A DNA stretch of 64,000 nt from JAUVPB01 sp965223695. GTDB taxonomy: Bacteria > Actinomycetota > Thermoleophilia > Gaiellales > Gaiellaceae. The stretch covers positions 248,001-312,000 of the forward strand of contig CBDCXJ010000024.1 in NCBI GenBank assembly GCA_965223695.1, written 5' to 3'. The notes beneath the pieces are model-generated. The model was not told the origin of the DNA. It searched no databases and worked only from the letters and a program-made list of their open reading frames with translations. Positions 18,273 to 27,004 of this stretch are shown here, one piece after another. A program made the translations under genes and the position numbers. Each line of letters opens with the position of its first letter. Positions within the stretch are counted from its first letter, which is position 1.

Positions 18273-19342
18273 GACGGCAGGCTAGTGCTTTCGGTGTACC
18301 GCTCGATCACGGCTCTCACGTCGCGTGCGAGCTCGTCGACCAGGGCCGCGCCGGTGATCACGAGCACGTTCTCCGCGTTCTCTTCACCCGAGCGGGAGTG
18401 GTTGTAGGAGCCTACGTATGCGCGATCGTCGCAGACGATGAGCTTGGCGTGCATGTAGTCGTGCGGTCGATCTCGACCCCAGGGCGTGGATGGGCGGCCC
18501 CGCAGGCCGACGCGCCCGGCGATGTAGCGATACGCGGCCGGCTTCCACGAGTCGGGGTTCTGCTGCTGCCACTGGCGAAGCACGCCCTGCATCATCGGCC
18601 CATCGACGACGCCCTCGATCTCGAGGCCCTCGCGATCGAGTACATCGGTCAGGGCGCCGAGGATCGGCCCTGACGTCAGCACGGGCGAGCAGATCAGCAC
18701 GCGCTCGCGTGCCTTGCGTACCTCCTTCGCGATCTCCGTGGCGAGCTCGGGCCCGCGGCCGGGGCAAAAGATGGGCCGAACGCCGACTGACTGGCCGTTC
18801 GCGCTCAGCGTCCGGGCGGCGTAGTCGTGCTCGCCAGTGCCGTCGACCTCACGGCTCGTCCAGAGCTCGTCGAAGTTGGTGAGGTAGGCGCCGGCCGTGG
18901 GCTCGTCCTCGAGCGTGATCACGCAGTTCTCCTGCAGGGTGAACGAGTCCTCGTTCCAGTTCATCGAGCCCGTCCAGACGTGCGCGCCGTCGACGACGGC
19001 GTACTTGTGGTGCATCAGCCCGAAGCGGTCGGTGACGGGGCGGACGTCGAGGCCGAGCGAGTCGATGTACTCGGGCGGCTTCTGCGGGCACGGGATGCAG
19101 CTCTTGTAGTCGTTGACGCGCTCGTCGTGGTCGACCATGCGGACCCGCACACCCTCGCGGTCGAGCCGCTGAAGCGTCTCGGCGATGGCGGCGGCCGGCG
19201 GCCCGTCGACGTGGAAGTCGTAGATGGCGACCGCGACCTCTTCGCGCGCGGCACCGAGGAAGTCGACGAGGCTCTGCGTCACCTCGGCGAGCGTGTGCTG
19301 GTCGGGGTGCAGGAACGACGCCGTGATCTGCGCCGCGCTCAC
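18269..19342 (-). CDS. Phospholipase D-like phosphodiesterase with two HKD motifs
   Basis: The 357-residue protein has two HKD motifs: HHKYAVVDGAHVWTGS (H111, K113, D118) and HAKLIVCDDRAYVGS (H298, K300). One His from each forms the active site, making a covalent phosphohistidine intermediate. Substrates of this superfamily include phospholipids, DNA and cardiolipin precursors. There is no signal peptide or membrane helix, so the protein is probably cytoplasmic. Three Cys in a short stretch (SCIPCPQ plus a distant Cys) are unusual. GTG 19342 overlaps the LOG gene stop by 4 bp; the longer reading frame would run into that gene. Confidence 0.85.
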   Translation of the reverse strand: MSAAQITASFLHPDQHTLAEVTQSLVDFLGAAREEVAVAIYDFHVDGPPAAAIAETLQRLDREGVRVRMVDHDERVNDYKSCIPCPQKPPEYIDSLGLDVRPVTDRFGLMHHKYAVVDGAHVWTGSMNWNEDSFTLQENCVITLEDEPTAGAYLTNFDELWTSREVDGTGEHDYAARTLSANGQSVGVRPIFCPGRGPELATEIAKEVRKARERVLICSPVLTSGPILGALTDVLDREGLEIEGVVDGPMMQGVLRQWQQQNPDSWKPAAYRYIAGRVGLRGRPSTPWGRDRPHDYMHAKLIVCDDRAYVGSYNHSRSGEENAENVLVITGAALVDELARDVRAVIERYTESTSLPS

Positions 19343-20058
19343 CGCGCGCGTTCGATCACGAGCTCGCAGGCCTCGAGCGGGTCGTCGGTGAGCGTGACGA
19401 GCTCGAGCTCCTCCGCGTGGAGGGCCCCCTCCGCGACCATCGTCCTGCGCACCCAGTCGAGCAGGCCGGCCCAGTACTCGGTCCCGACCAGCACGACCGG
19501 AAACTGCTCGACCTTCTTCGTCTGGATGAGCGTGAGCGACTCGAACAGCTCGTCGAGCGTCCCGAACCCGCCAGGGAAGACGACGAACGCCTTCGCGTAC
19601 TTGACGAACATCGTCTTGCGGACGAAGAAGTAGCGAAAGTCGATCGCCAGGTTCACGTACTCGTTCGTGCCCTGCTCGTGGGGCAGCTCGATGTTGCACC
19701 CGATCGAGAGCCCGCCCTCCTCGGCGACTCCCCTATTCGCTGCCTCCATGATTCCCGGGCCGCCTCCGGTGATCACCGCGACCTTCCGCCGGGCGAACTC
19801 CCGGCCCAGCTCGACCGCCGCGTCGTAGTAGCGGTTGCCGGGCTTCAGGCGGGCCGAGCCGAACACCGAGACCGCGTCGCCGACCCGCGCGAGCGCGTCG
19901 AACCCCTCGACGAACTCGCCGAGGATGCGCAGGGCGCGCCACGGGTCCGTATTGAGGAACTCCGCGTCGCAGTCGGCCAGGAGATCTCGGTCGGCGACGC
20001 CGAGTCGCTCTCGCCCGGGGCCGCTGGCCGAGACGCGCCCCCGGCGCCCGTCATCCAT
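19339..20058 (-). CDS. LOG family protein (nucleotide 5'-monophosphate nucleosidase type)
   Basis: The 239-residue Rossmann protein has the two LOG boxes: GGGPGIMEAANRG at 98-110 and PGGFGTLDE at 162-170. LOG proteins hydrolyse nucleoside 5'-monophosphates (or cytokinin ribotides) to free base plus ribose 5-phosphate. It is the first gene of a four-gene overlapping operon with the PLD-like and SnoaL-like genes. It is divergent from rpiA with 40 bp between starts, and RpiA converts ribose 5-phosphate to ribulose 5-phosphate, so the two may share a control region. ATG 20058 is the only start that does not run into rpiA. Confidence 0.86.
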   Translation of the reverse strand: MDDGRRGRVSASGPGRERLGVADRDLLADCDAEFLNTDPWRALRILGEFVEGFDALARVGDAVSVFGSARLKPGNRYYDAAVELGREFARRKVAVITGGGPGIMEAANRGVAEEGGLSIGCNIELPHEQGTNEYVNLAIDFRYFFVRKTMFVKYAKAFVVFPGGFGTLDELFESLTLIQTKKVEQFPVVLVGTEYWAGLLDWVRRTMVAEGALHAEELELVTLTDDPLEACELVIERAR

Positions 20059-20098
20059 GCGAGCCCGCCACGCGGGCACTGTAGCGTTCGCCCTCGAG

Positions 20099-20749
20099 GT
20101 GGAGAACACGCACGAGGACGAGAAGCAGCGCGTCGCCGCGGCAGCCGCTGAGCTCGTCGAGGATGGCATGCGGCTCGGTCTCGGCACCGGATCGACGATC
20201 GCCCACTTCCTCCCGGCGCTGGCCGAGCGACGCCTGACCCTCACGTGCGTCGCGACCTCGCTCGGGACCGCTGCCGCGGCTCGAGAGCTGGGCCTCGCGA
20301 TCGACCCGTTCGAAGAGCTCGGCCAGCTGGACATGGCCGTCGACGGCGCCGACCAGGTCGCGCCCGATGGCTGGCTGATCAAGGGCGGCGGTGCTGCGCA
20401 CACACGCGAGAAGGTGGTCGCCGCGAGCGCCGCTCGCTTCGTCGTGATCGCCACTGCCGACAAATGCGTCGAGCGGCTGGTGCCGCCGGTGCCGCTCGAG
20501 CTGCTTCCGTTCGGTGCCGAGGCGACGATCGAGCGGCTCGGCAACGTCGAGCGCCGGGCGGTCGAGGTGAGCCCGGACGGCAACCTGATCGTCGACTACC
20601 GCGGCGATCTCGATGATCCGGCCGAGCTAGCGCGTCGCCTCGATGCGACCCCCGGCGTCGTCGAGCACGGCCTCTTTGCTCCAAGCCTGATCAGCGACCT
20701 GCTGATCGCGCGGCACGGCACGGTTGAGTCCCGGACGGTCCCGGCCTAA
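20099..20749 (+). CDS. rpiA: Ribose-5-phosphate isomerase A
   Basis: 216 residues. Family motifs are GLGTGSTIAHFLPAL (phosphate site), DGADQVAPDGWLIKGGG with the catalytic Asp/Glu region, HTREKVVAASA and a late GTVESR. RpiA interconverts ribose 5-phosphate and ribulose 5-phosphate in the pentose phosphate pathway. GTG 20099 follows a GAGG that is too close to be an ideal ribosome site; ATG 20057 is an in-frame alternative that would overlap the divergent LOG start. The stop overlaps the stop of the convergent protease gene by 4 bp. Confidence 0.92.
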   Translation: MENTHEDEKQRVAAAAAELVEDGMRLGLGTGSTIAHFLPALAERRLTLTCVATSLGTAAAARELGLAIDPFEELGQLDMAVDGADQVAPDGWLIKGGGAAHTREKVVAASAARFVVIATADKCVERLVPPVPLELLPFGAEATIERLGNVERRAVEVSPDGNLIVDYRGDLDDPAELARRLDATPGVVEHGLFAPSLISDLLIARHGTVESRTVPA

Positions 20750-21884
20750 CGGACGCACGTGCCGGCCGGCACGCGCCGTAGATCCGAGGCGAGCGCGTCG
20801 CGCAGGGCCGCGAGCGGCACGCCCACGCTTCCCTCTGTGTCCTGCGTCGCGCCGAAGACCATCGAGACGACGTGCCCGTCGGCGTTGACGATCGGGCCGC
20901 CGGACTCGCCTGGCTCGACGGTGGCACGGATCGGCACGACGGTGCGGAAGCCTCGGCTGCGATTGAGCGCGTCGGGCGCAAGCACCTTTGTCGCGCGGCC
21001 GGCGGTCGCGTAGTCGGCCTGCAGCGGCCCACCGCGTGGGTAGCCGAGCAGGACGACCGTCTCGCCGTGCCTTCCACGTTCTGCCAGCGTGAGCGAGGGC
21101 GCATCGAGCCCGGGAACGTGCAGCACGGCGATGTCGTTGGTGGTGTCGAGGTAGACGAGCTCCGCATCGAGTCGCTGGTGTCCTGGCGTGCGGACCCGCG
21201 TGTCATGTTGCCCCGCGACGACGTGCGCGTTCGTCACGACGAGTGTCTGAGTCGCCACCCAACCGGAGCCCTGCGCGCGGACGCCGCACGAGGTGCCGAC
21301 TACCTCGACGACGCTCGGATATGTCGCGCGCGCGAGAGGTCGATCTCGATGACCGAGGGATCCGGCTCCGGCAGGGTCGCGTGCGGGACGCCCGAGAGCA
21401 GGGGCAGCGGGTCGAGTGACTCGAGCGCTGCGAGCACCGTCCGTGCGGGAATCTGATCGAGGAGGCGCCCCATGACGAACGAGCGCTCGACCTGATCTCG
21501 AAGTCCGATCGCCGGCTGCTGGATCGCGAGAACCGCAACGAGCCACATCACTCCGAGGCCGACGAGGGCTCCGGTCGCGACGCCGCCAGCCGAGTCGACG
21601 ACCCGGAAGCGGCCAGGCACGATTCGCGCTCGCATCGTCGTGCCCAGCATGCTGGTGATCGCCTGAAGCAGAACGGCGCCGATCAGCGCCCCGATCAGGC
21701 TCGCGAGGGGCACCCAGGGCGAGTCGACCCCCTCCTTGAGGAAGAGGGGGGCGACGCGCGAGCCGACAATGGCACCGAGCACGACGCCGCTGAACGAGAC
21801 GAGCTGCGCGACGAGCCCGCGTCGCCAGCCCGCGAAGGCAGCGACGCCGACCACGACCACGACGAGAAGGTCGATCAGGCTCAT
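20746..21884 (-). CDS. marP: MarP-like membrane serine protease, broken by an apparent frameshift
   Basis: The N-terminal 194 residues are a CvpA-type four-helix membrane domain (start ATG 21884). The C-terminal part is a trypsin-like domain with catalytic His in TNAHVVAG, Asp in TNDIAVLHV and Ser in EPGESGGPIV. Together they match the layout of mycobacterial MarP, a periplasmic protease for acid and oxidative stress. The two halves are in different frames. The switch lies at a (CG)5 run at 21325-21334: removing one CG unit, or adding one base, gives the smooth junction LSRATYPSVVEVV. As read, translation stops at 21300. This could be a read error, a slippage site or a real mutation. Confidence 0.8.
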
Positions 21885-21917
21885 CAGCCGAGCCTCGCCG
21901 GCCCGGTCGGCCAGGCG

Positions 21918-22480
21918 CTAGTCGCCCGAGGCTCGACGCCGGGCGTCGACGATGTCGCGAAGCTGAATCCGCGCCCGGTGAATGCGGCTCTTTGCCGCCG
22001 GGAGAGAGAGGTCGAGCGCGTCGGCGACTTCCTGGTTCGACCAGCCCTCGATGTCACGCAGGACCAGCGGTGCCCGATAGTCAAACGGAAGCTCGCGTAG
22101 CTGGGCAGCGAGAAACGACGAGAGCTCGCGATTCTCGGCGAGCGCATCGACGTTTGTTCGGTGGTCGAAGAAACTGGGGTCACCAGGGCTGAGGTCGTCC
22201 AGTGGACGTAGGTCGAGCTTCTTTCGCCGTGTCCGCTGCAGTGCCTCGTTCACAGCGATGCGGTAGAGCCACGTGAAGGGCTGGGCGTCCCCTCTAAAGC
22301 GTGACAGGTTTTTCCAGGCCTGCACGAATGTGTCCTGCGCCGCCTCCTCCACATCGCGCTCGTCGTCGAGCAGCCGCCAGAGCAGAGCGCGAACGCGACG
22401 CTCGAAGGTGCGGACGACTCCGCGTATGCCTCGACGTCCCCGTCCTGCGCTCGGATCAGGAGCTCGGCCTCGCTGGACAC
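21918..22480 (-). CDS. ECF sigma factor, broken by an apparent one-base frameshift
   Basis: The region 2 part VEEAAQDTFVQAWKNLSRFRG...FTWLYRIAVNEAL and region 4 part LPFDYRAPLVLRDIEGWSNQEVADAL are clear, so this is a sigma-70 family extracytoplasmic-function factor. Its first 21 residues (VSSEAELLIRAQDGDVEAYAE) are in another frame. Adding one base at about 22416-22421 (GGAGTCG to GGAGGTCG) joins them to VVRTFERRVRALLWRLL. GTG 22480 is used as start; GTG 22519 is an alternative. A zinc-finger protein of anti-sigma type is divergent, 102 bp away, and is the likely partner. Confidence 0.82.
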
Positions 22481-22582
22481 CGGTTGTGACGTTAGACGAT
22501 CGATCGGTGAGCCCGGCACACCTGAATCACCGGTCGACCGTCTAGCATCGGAAACGGATTTGCCAGCATCGAACTTGTCGCG

Positions 22583-22858
22583 ATGAAACTACTGATACGG
22601 CTGCTCACGGGATCTCATGCCCAGATCGAAGCCAGGATGTCGGATCACCTCGATGGTGAGCTCCGCGGGCTGTCTCGTCGTCGCTTCCACCAGCACCTGT
22701 CGTGGTGCGAGGGGTGCTCGTCGATGTACGAGTGCCTCCGCCTCACCGTGGGGGGATTGCGGTCTCTGAGGGGCGCCCAGCCCGAGCCCGCCCCCGCGAT
22801 GGCAGACGCCGTCCTCGAGCGCATTCATCGCGAATTAGCACAACCAGACGGCCAATGA
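22583..22858 (+). CDS. Zinc-finger (ZAS / zf-HC2) anti-sigma factor candidate
   Basis: 91 residues. The core HLDGELRGLSRRRFHQHLSWCEGC has the H-x3-C-x2-C zinc motif of ZAS anti-sigma factors, with an earlier His as fourth ligand. There is no membrane helix, so it would be a soluble anti-sigma protein sensing redox or metal state. It is divergent from an ECF sigma gene and overlaps the tlpA start by 4 bp (ATGA). Sharing an operon with a thioredoxin-like protein and CcdA hints at a thiol-redox signal. Partner and signal are inferred from position. Confidence 0.75.
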   Translation: MKLLIRLLTGSHAQIEARMSDHLDGELRGLSRRRFHQHLSWCEGCSSMYECLRLTVGGLRSLRGAQPEPAPAMADAVLERIHRELAQPDGQ

Positions 22859-23373
22859 CCCAGCGGAAAAGCATTCTCGCCGTCATTGCGACGGCTCTCG
22901 TAAGCCTGCTCGTTCTTGCCGCGTGCGGTGGGAGCGGGGGCCAGGCCGTCGAGATCGAAGAGCGCCGCGTCGCGCCACCGATCGAGGGAGTTGACCCGAT
23001 CACCGGTGAGCAGGTGTCGCTCGCGCAGTTCGCTGGAACGCCGGTCGTCGTCAACTTCTGGGCCTCGTGGTGCACACCCTGCAAGGAGGAGCTCCCCGCT
23101 CTTCAGGCGTTCGCGGACAAGCATGAGGAAGCACAGGTACTTGGCGTCGACTTCCAGGACTCCGCGACCGAGGCGAGAGAGCTGCAGGCCGAGCTGGGCT
23201 TCACGTTCCCGAGCGTTTCCGACCCGGGCGGCGAGCTCGGCGCCGAGTACCGCGTACTCGGTATGCCGACGACGTTCTTCCTTGACAGCGAGCATCGCAT
23301 CGTCAGCGCGATCGCCGGGGGCGCCGATCTAGAGCAGTTCGAGCGGGGACTCGAGCTCGCGGTCGGGGGGTAG
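22855..23373 (+). CDS. TlpA/ResA-type thioredoxin lipoprotein
   Basis: 172 residues. A signal helix ends in the lipobox LAAC, then GGSGG. The thioredoxin domain has VVVNFWASWCTPCKEE (active-site CTPC) and the cis-Pro loop LGMPTTFF. It sits on the outer face of the membrane and passes electrons to target disulfides, for example apocytochrome c or copper-site cysteines. It overlaps the zinc-finger gene by 4 bp and is 2 bp ahead of ccdA, the membrane reductant that would recharge it. Confidence 0.88.
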   Translation: MTQRKSILAVIATALVSLLVLAACGGSGGQAVEIEERRVAPPIEGVDPITGEQVSLAQFAGTPVVVNFWASWCTPCKEELPALQAFADKHEEAQVLGVDFQDSATEARELQAELGFTFPSVSDPGGELGAEYRVLGMPTTFFLDSEHRIVSAIAGGADLEQFERGLELAVGG

Positions 23374-23375
23374 CC

Positions 23376-24119
23376 GTGGAGCTCCTCGGTCTATCGCTCG
23401 GAATCGAGTTCGGGGTCGGCGGCCTTGCGCTCGCGTTCGCCGCCGGCATCGTCTCCTTCACTTCGCCCTGCGTGCTTCCGCTCGTTCCGGGCTATCTCTC
23501 GTTTGTCTCGGGCGTCGGCTTCGACGAGCTGGGTGCGCGGCCGAAGAAGGTCGTAGCGACGACGGGAGCGTTCGTGATCGGTTTCTCGATCATGTTCATC
23601 CTGCTCGGCGCGGGGAGCGCGTGGTTCGGGACGGCGCTGATCAAGAACGGTCGGCTACTCGAGCAAGTCGGCGGCGCATTTCTCATCGTCGCGGCGATCA
23701 TCTACGCCGGTATCCCGCTCCCGCGGCTCCTCGCCATGGAGCGAAAGTTCCACATGAAGGGATCTGGCAATAAGGGAACGCTCCCGACGGCAGGCCTGAC
23801 CGGTGTGGTGTTCGCAATCGGCTGGACGCCCTGCCTCGGCCCGACTCTCGCCGCGATCCTGACCATCGGTTTGCAAGGCAACGCCAGCGAGTCAGCAGCG
23901 CTTCTCGGTACCTACTCGCTCGGCCTTGGCGTCCCGTTCCTCCTCTGCGGCCTCGCCTTCACGCGCGCGCTCGGATTCATGGCGTTCCTGAAGCGCCACT
24001 GGAAGATCGTCAGCTACGGCTCGGCAGCCCTGCTTACCACCATGGGCATCCTGCTGATCACCGGTGACTTCACCCGGCTGCTGACGAAGCTCGCACGCTT
24101 CACCGGCTGGCAGATCTAG
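23376..24119 (+). CDS. ccdA: CcdA, membrane thiol-disulfide electron carrier
   Basis: 247 residues with six membrane helices. The two redox cysteines are in TSPCVLPLVPGY (helix 1) and GWTPCLGPTLAA (helix 4), the CcdA/DsbD-core signature. It carries reducing power from cytoplasmic thioredoxin to extracytoplasmic TlpA-type proteins, chiefly for cytochrome c maturation. GTG 23376 starts 2 bp after tlpA. No cytochrome c synthase genes (resB/ccsB) appear nearby. It ends 4 bp before the convergent DUF3179 gene stop. Confidence 0.9.
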   Translation: MELLGLSLGIEFGVGGLALAFAAGIVSFTSPCVLPLVPGYLSFVSGVGFDELGARPKKVVATTGAFVIGFSIMFILLGAGSAWFGTALIKNGRLLEQVGGAFLIVAAIIYAGIPLPRLLAMERKFHMKGSGNKGTLPTAGLTGVVFAIGWTPCLGPTLAAILTIGLQGNASESAALLGTYSLGLGVPFLLCGLAFTRALGFMAFLKRHWKIVSYGSAALLTTMGILLITGDFTRLLTKLARFTGWQI

Positions 24120-24123
24120 CCGT

Positions 24124-25368
24124 CTAGCTCGTGACGATCCGCGCGTCGGGCCTGAACGCCGCGACCGCGAACCAGAACGGCGTGTCAAACGGGACGAGCT
24201 CACCGGTGACGTCCGTGACCCGCGCAGCGCCACGCTTCTCGCTGTCCTTGATGTTCGGGTAGTTCAGGGCGCTGCGCACGCCCGCGACGAACTCCACGGT
24301 GAGCGCCTCGCCTGCCACGTCAACAGCGATCGTACCGGCGGACTCGAGCGCGTCGAAGGGCACCGCAACCGTGTCGCCCGCCCGATCGATGAGCACGACG
24401 CGCTGCTTGGGCGGCAGCCGATCGTCGTCGAGGTTCTCGACTGGGAAGAACGGCCGCTGGTCGATCGTGTCGTAGCCGACGTACGGGTTCTCACCGTAGG
24501 GCCGGTTGACGCCGGTGTCCTGCGAGAGCACCATGGCGTCGGGGTTACGCGCCGCGAAGTCCTCGAATGCGGCGATCGCCGCCGGGACATGCGTGAGCAG
24601 CTCGCCCGCATGCTGGCCGATGACGCCCTCACCGCTGAACTGCTGCCACCAGGTCTCGGTCTGGCGATCCCACATGACGAGATCGGAGTTGCGCAGGTTG
24701 CCGGTCGTGCCGAAGTCGAGAACCTGATCGCCAAAGCGGCGATCGAAGGCGATAGCGGTGTAGCAGAGCGGGCAGAACGTCACGCTGACCGGGACCTCGC
24801 CGATCGTGTCGTTGACGATCTCGTGCCAGATCAGCACGCGGAGTGGGTAGCCGCGCACCTCGCCCCCGGCCACGACCTCGACGACGGGCTCGCTCGGCGC
24901 GAGGTACTCGCCGGCCTGCGCGACGGTGTCGAAGGTCGGCTCGTCGATCGGGGGAATGCCGTCCCGCGGCGGACCGCCGCCCATGAACTCGTCGAGCGGA
25001 ACCGTGTGGCGAGTGAAGTCGGTTTCCCAGCCGGAGGTGTTAACGCGCAGCTGGTCGGCCCCATCGGGCGAGATCAGGAGCTCCTTGCCGGACGGGGTTG
25101 TTCCAGCGGAGGTCGGCCCGCCTGATCCATCGGCTGATCCCTCGCTCGGAGCCGGTTCCTTTGCTGCCGGCTCGGGCTCGGCCGGCGACGCAGGCCCATC
25201 GGCTTGTTCGGAGTCGCCCGTCGAACCGCCGCCGGGCTCGGCTTCCGGTTCAGACGCCGCCGGCTCCGTCGCCGCTGGGGTCGGCCCGGCGCTGTCGTCT
25301 CCACCGCACGCGGCGAGCACGAGCGCCACGAGCGCGAGCAGGGCCAGCGTGGCTGTGGTGCGTTTCAT
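24124..25368 (-). CDS. DUF3179-domain lipoprotein
   Basis: 414 residues. A lipoprotein signal (lipobox LAAC) is followed by an 80-residue low-complexity linker rich in Pro, Glu, Ala, Gly and Ser, then the DUF3179 domain. Visible blocks are VTFCPLCYTAIAFDR, with two cysteines, and LRNSDLVMWDRQTETWWQQF. It is exported and membrane-tethered. The domain's function is not established. The paired Cys and the convergence with tlpA-ccdA may be chance. ATG 25368 is backed by a signal peptide starting MKRTTATLALLAL. Confidence 0.85.
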   Translation of the reverse strand: MKRTTATLALLALVALVLAACGGDDSAGPTPAATEPAASEPEAEPGGGSTGDSEQADGPASPAEPEPAAKEPAPSEGSADGSGGPTSAGTTPSGKELLISPDGADQLRVNTSGWETDFTRHTVPLDEFMGGGPPRDGIPPIDEPTFDTVAQAGEYLAPSEPVVEVVAGGEVRGYPLRVLIWHEIVNDTIGEVPVSVTFCPLCYTAIAFDRRFGDQVLDFGTTGNLRNSDLVMWDRQTETWWQQFSGEGVIGQHAGELLTHVPAAIAAFEDFAARNPDAMVLSQDTGVNRPYGENPYVGYDTIDQRPFFPVENLDDDRLPPKQRVVLIDRAGDTVAVPFDALESAGTIAVDVAGEALTVEFVAGVRSALNYPNIKDSEKRGAARVTDVTGELVPFDTPFWFAVAAFRPDARIVTS

Positions 25369-25461
25369 CCCTCGTGGGATGCGCCGGGCGACGCGATCGA
25401 CGCTAGTTGTCCCCGCAGGCGCCGCTGCCCGCCCGCCCGCGCCCGGCGCTACGCTTGCCGC

Positions 25462-25956
25462 GTGGATCTGATCGAAGGCGAGACCCTCGTGTGGAAGGGC
25501 CGGCCGTCGTGGCGCTCGATGGTCTCGTTCTACATCAAGTGGGGCATTCCGTCGCTAATCCCGCTGGTCGTGATCGTCCTCGTTCGCGAGTTCACCGACC
25601 AGGACTGGCCGATCTGGGTCGGGATCGTGATCACGCTGATTCTGCTCGTGCTGGTAGCTCTGATCGCATGGTTCACACGGCTCGATCAGCAGTTCACCGT
25701 GACCTCGCACCGGCTGATCATTCGCCATGGGATCCTGTCGCGGCGTGAGCAGTCGGCGCACATCGATCGCGTCCAGAACGTCAGTACGCGGCAGACGTTC
25801 GTCGACCGGCTCCTGAAGGTTGGCTCGGTTGATTTCGACACGGCCGGCACCGACGACTACGAGTTCATCTTCGCAGGTGTGAACCACCCGCAGCAGCTGC
25901 GCGAGACGATCGCCGAGACGTACAGCACGCGCGTGCGCGAGCTCGAGCGCGACTAG
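25462..25956 (+). CDS. Bacterial PH-domain membrane protein (YdbS/bPH2 type)
   Basis: 164 residues. After a short N-terminal strand (GETLVWKGRPSWRS), two membrane helices follow (about 25-42 and 50-70, with IWVGIVITLILLVLVALIAW). The bPH2 domain then shows TVTSHRLIIRHGILSRR, the conserved pattern of these proteins, and QNVSTRQTFVDRLLKVG. Such proteins sit in the cytoplasmic membrane; their role is unclear. GTG 25462 gives this standard architecture. It is convergent with the luciferase-like gene, with 1 bp between stops. Confidence 0.85.
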   Translation: MDLIEGETLVWKGRPSWRSMVSFYIKWGIPSLIPLVVIVLVREFTDQDWPIWVGIVITLILLVLVALIAWFTRLDQQFTVTSHRLIIRHGILSRREQSAHIDRVQNVSTRQTFVDRLLKVGSVDFDTAGTDDYEFIFAGVNHPQQLRETIAETYSTRVRELERD

Positions 25957-25957
25957 A

Positions 25958-26977
25958 TCAGCCGGACGGCTGGCCTGCGAGCTCGAAGGCCTCGGCAACG
26001 AGCTCGTACGAGCGCATCCGCGCTTGCTGATCGTGGCAGATCGTGACCACGAAGAGCTCGTCGGCCTCGAAGCGCTCGACCAGGGCGAGCAGCTGTTCGC
26101 GCACGCTCTCCGGGCTGCCCACGACGAGCCGCGTTGCTAGCTCGCTCATGCGCGCCTGCTCGGCCGGCGTGTAGGGGTACTCGAGCGCCTCCTCGATGGT
26201 CGGGATCTGCCCGGGGTCTCCCCGCTCGAGTCGTAGCCGCCAGAGGCGCAGGCTGGCGGCGAGCCGATCGGCTTCGGCTTCGGTCTCGGCGCATACCGTC
26301 GAGACGCAGATCGCGACGTAGGGCTCGGCTTGTTCGGGCGTTGCGCGAAACGCCTTGCGGTACTCGCTTGCGAGCCGCTCACCGCCCGTCGGGCTGATGA
26401 AGTGGGCGTAGGCGTAGGGCAGCCCGAACTGGCCGGCGTAGTTCGCGCTCGAGCCGCCCGATCCAAGCAGCCAGAGCGCCGGCGCGTCGCCGGAGTCAGG
26501 CATGACCTTGATGCGCGAGAACGCGTGACTGTCCGGGATAGTCCCGTTCAGGAACCCGACCAGCTCGATCAGCTGATTGGGGAAGTCGTCAGCCGTCGGG
26601 TCGCGAAGCCGCGCCTGCAGCGCGAACGTCGTCAACGGGTCAGCCCCCGGTGCGCGGCCGATGCCAAGGTCGATCCGACCGGGGTGGAGGACCTCGAGCA
26701 TCCGGAACGTCTCGGCGACCTTGAGCGGGCTGTAGTGGGGAAGCATGACGCCGCCCGAGCCGACCCGGATTCGCTCGGTCGCGCCCGCGACGTGCCCGAT
26801 CAGGATCTCGGGCGCCGTGCCCGCGAGCGCGCTGAACGAGTGGTGCTCGGCGAGCCAGTAGCGCTCGTACCCAAGCCCGTCCGCGAGCTGCGCGAGCTCG
26901 ATCGTTGTGCGCAATGCATCGCCCGCCGTCGCGCCTGCCGGGATCGGCGACTGGTCGAGGACAGAGACCCGGAGCAC
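25958..26977 (-). CDS. Luciferase-like monooxygenase family protein (MsnO8-like)
   Basis: 339 residues. Blocks LRVSVLDQSPIPAG, YERYWLAEHHSF, EILIGHVAGATERIRVGSGGVMLPHYSP and HPGRIDLGIGRAPG are typical of the FMN-dependent luciferase-like subfamily found widely in bacteria. Substrate and electron donor are unknown. GTG 26977 lies 27 bp after purQ on the same strand, so it may be read from the purine operon. It is a different subfamily from the luciferase-like gene at 2310-3317. Confidence 0.85.
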   Translation of the reverse strand: MLRVSVLDQSPIPAGATAGDALRTTIELAQLADGLGYERYWLAEHHSFSALAGTAPEILIGHVAGATERIRVGSGGVMLPHYSPLKVAETFRMLEVLHPGRIDLGIGRAPGADPLTTFALQARLRDPTADDFPNQLIELVGFLNGTIPDSHAFSRIKVMPDSGDAPALWLLGSGGSSANYAGQFGLPYAYAHFISPTGGERLASEYRKAFRATPEQAEPYVAICVSTVCAETEAEADRLAASLRLWRLRLERGDPGQIPTIEEALEYPYTPAEQARMSELATRLVVGSPESVREQLLALVERFEADELFVVTICHDQQARMRSYELVAEAFELAGQPSG

Positions 26978-27004
26978 GCCCGGGAGGGTACTGCGTTGGG
27001 CGCT

